A stretch of 64,000 bases of DNA from Cylindrotheca closterium (Eukaryota > Bacillariophyta > Bacillariophyceae > Bacillariales > Bacillariaceae): assembly GCA_933822405.4 (NCBI GenBank), contig CAKOGP040002291.1, positions 90,460-154,459 of the forward strand, read 5' to 3'. Below the pieces are notes generated by a model. It had not been told where the DNA came from. It made no database searches and worked only from the letters and a program-made list of their open reading frames with translations. Shown in pieces: positions 62,382 through 64,000 of this stretch. A program made the translations under genes and the position numbers. How positions within the stretch are numbered: position 1 is the stretch's first letter; every line of letters starts with the position of its first letter.

Positions 62382-64000
62382 TCATTTCGATATTACTTGG
62401 TTACTCGAAGGTGGCCCCACCATTCGCGCCACAGCTGAGGTAAGCCGAGTCTTGGGCGAAAGATGAAGAGAAGCTTCCTGACCATTAGTGGCTACCTTGG
62501 CAGCATCAGTACCAGTACCGGTAGTAGTTGACGAAACCATTGATTCTGCTGCCTCCGTCATAAAACAGTGCTTCTTGCGACTATTGTTTGTTCCATCATC
62601 ACCACCCGGTATGGGACCCACAGCTTGTTTGTCACTGTTGCCGATGCCAGAACCAACTGGGACCGCCTTTTTCATACAATCTATCTTTTCTCCTGGCGCT
62701 GATCGACGCTTGCGACCACGACTGCTGGACTTTCCGCCATTCTTCCTTTTGCTGCTAGTGCTGGCAAGAATGGGCTGGGCAATGGCTTGGACACAATGAA
62801 GACACACGTATAATGGACTAGTAGTAGTTGTTGTTGTAGCCGATGTTGATTGGACCAGGCGAAAAGTGGCGGCCTTGGTGAGAGCAGCAGTTGTGGGAGT
62901 AATGGTCTTGGTATTTGTCTTGGCAGCATTGGGATGATGATTGGTGGGGCTACTAATCGTAGCATAATGTTGGGGCAATCCAAGGGCATAGGGCAATTGG
63001 CAGGCACGACACTTTTCAGCACACAATACTTGTTGTTGGTTGGTGGTGGTATTCGAATTGGTTGCTGGAGAAATAATGCTGGTAGTGCTGCCTCCCTTGT
63101 TGCGGCGCTTGTGCTGTTCTTTCAAGATCTGTTCCATGGCTTGGAGTTCCAATCGAAAATCTTGACCTTGATGCTGGACTTGCTTCATTTGAGCCACCAG
63201 CTTTTGATTGGAATGCTCTTTGGATTGACACTTTTGACGACTCTCGTCGAGTTGAGCTTGGAGCTGCTCTTGTTGGGACTTGTACTCTTGTTGACATTCG
63301 TCTAGGGTAGATTGCAAAGTAGCAAGTTCTGTTTGGAGTTGCTGTGAAGTGGCTTCCGACTTTTGAGTAGTCGTCAATGCTTGCAAGGTCAAGGTTTTAG
63401 ACTCTTGTAGTTCATCTTCGAGTGCTTCAATTCGCTGGACATTCCAGACTTGTTTTTGTTCCAGCGTCTTGACGGACTGCTGCCAATGTTGCTGAATTTG
63501 TCGTTCCTTGGCCTTTAGATCATTTTGGAGATGTTTGACTCGGTTTTGCAACTTTTCCTTGTCTTGCAACAATGCTTGGTGTTCTTGTTGTAAGTGGGAG
63601 TGCTGGCGTTGCTGTTGCATATTGGTAGCTTGAGTTTGAAAGTACTGTTCTTCCATGGATCGAGCCATGTGCGTCAACTCGTCTTGTTGATCTAGGAGTA
63701 GCTGTGAAGACTTTTTGGTTTCTTGGACGACGACTTGTAAATTGTGCAATTGCATGGCCAAGGCTTCGTGTTTGTTTTGGCTGGTCTTGGCTTGAGCTTG
63801 GTACTTTTGAGTCTCTTGGTGGGCTTGCTGGACCTCCTTTTCGGTTTGATGTATTTCATCTTGTTGTTTCGAAATAGTCTCCTTCAAATGTTCAATTTGC
63901 ATTTGTGAGTCTTTGTGCTTGGATTCCAAGATTGCGTATTCTTGCTTCAAGAGGGCATTAGCAGCCTTTTCCTTGGCCACAACTTGACGAATGATGGCCG
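62382..64000 (-). CDS. coiled-coil protein with C-terminal Cys pairs, 5'-partial
   Basis: The frame runs open to the right edge, so the N-terminus is outside the window; GTG at 63980 is not a start. The visible part is ~540 codons. The first ~320 are Gln/Glu-rich coiled coil (QMQIEHLKETISKQQDEIHQ, QQQRQHSHLQQEHQALLQDK). A Ser/Thr/Asn-rich linker leads to two Cys pairs, CRACQLPYALG and VCLHCVQAI, with an earlier CAEKC, suggesting a small zinc-binding module. A basic segment follows (SSKRKNGGKSSSRGRKRRSA), a possible nuclear signal. Family not recognised; the presence of Cys pairs after the coil recalls zinc-bound adaptor proteins. Confidence 0.7.
   Translation of the reverse strand, partial: AIIRQVVAKEKAANALLKQEYAILESKHKDSQMQIEHLKETISKQQDEIHQTEKEVQQAHQETQKYQAQAKTSQNKHEALAMQLHNLQVVVQETKKSSQLLLDQQDELTHMARSMEEQYFQTQATNMQQQRQHSHLQQEHQALLQDKEKLQNRVKHLQNDLKAKERQIQQHWQQSVKTLEQKQVWNVQRIEALEDELQESKTLTLQALTTTQKSEATSQQLQTELATLQSTLDECQQEYKSQQEQLQAQLDESRQKCQSKEHSNQKLVAQMKQVQHQGQDFRLELQAMEQILKEQHKRRNKGGSTTSIISPATNSNTTTNQQQVLCAEKCRACQLPYALGLPQHYATISSPTNHHPNAAKTNTKTITPTTAALTKAATFRLVQSTSATTTTTTSPLYVCLHCVQAIAQPILASTSSKRKNGGKSSSRGRKRRSAPGEKIDCMKKAVPVGSGIGNSDKQAVGPIPGGDDGTNNSRKKHCFMTEAAESMVSSTTTGTGTDAAKVATNGQEASLHLSPKTRLTSAVARMVGPPSSNQVISK

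Noticed and set aside
1..64000. CRISPR arrays, tRNA genes, transposase genes
   Set aside because: I looked for regular spaced repeats, tRNA B-box-like sequences and DDE or reverse-transcriptase motifs by eye and found none. A covariance-model scan could still find a divergent tRNA.

Overview
The window is nuclear DNA of a photosynthetic stramenopile, most likely a pennate diatom (inference; Seminavis-like genomes would fit but the species cannot be fixed from sequence alone). Reasons: several predicted proteins start with a signal peptide whose cleavage site is followed by Phe, the diatom plastid-targeting ASAFAP-type pattern (HDAC-like and transaldolase-like proteins here). Introns are few, short (79-220 nt) and GT-AG. 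Two proteins join ankyrin repeats to coiled coils, a combination I associate with stramenopiles. There are also a plant-type FAAH amidase family, a DUF4336 protein and a Dispatched-like RND protein. No bacterial operon structure, transposase, CRISPR array or tRNA was found. There is one assembly gap (40487-40820, 334 N).

Layout. 1-2.8 kb: a RING/ankyrin protein cut by the window edge, convergent with a plastid-type HDAC-family protein. 3.1-7.65 kb: a ~1.85 kb tandem duplication that ends in the first exon of a PRA1-family gene, leaving an orphan copy of that exon in the upstream unit. 8-11.4 kb: a multi-pass membrane protein divergent from an ankyrin/coiled-coil protein. 11.5-26 kb: five minus-strand copies of a ribonuclease-inhibitor-like LRR gene (three intact, two broken), interrupted by an SDR oxidoreductase, a SAM-RBR ubiquitin ligase and a decayed gene. 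26.5-33 kb: three tandem FAAH-like amidase genes, divergent from the LRR array; a relic amidase 5' end lies inside the LRR array, so an LRR/amidase head-to-head unit was probably duplicated. 33-38.3 kb: a uracil/hypoxanthine-DNA-glycosylase-type gene with one intron, a 5S rRNA gene plus a truncated 5S, a DUF4336 plastid-type protein with one intron, and a Ser/Thr kinase. 38.3-41.2 kb: apparently gene-poor, with the gap. 41.2-49.5 kb: a three-exon Dispatched/Patched-like RND protein, a plastid-type transaldolase-like protein, a small coiled-coil ORF, a second 5S gene carrying an inverted duplicate of the DUF4336 promoter and signal-peptide region, and an RNA 3'-phosphate cyclase. 49.7-64 kb, all minus: an ankyrin/coiled-coil protein, a long disordered/coiled-coil protein, an eight-exon membrane LRR receptor-like gene and a 5'-truncated coiled-coil protein.

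Exon structures were rebuilt by hand for seven joints in the smaller genes (PRA1, SDR, DNA glycosylase, DUF4336, Dispatched-like) and seven in the LRR receptor-like gene. The joints use GT-AG, keep frame and restore family motifs. Start codons were moved to the first sensible ATG where the open frame began with GTG or TTG. The main theme is local duplication and decay: tandem, inverted and template-switch events are all visible, and each left datable sequence scars.
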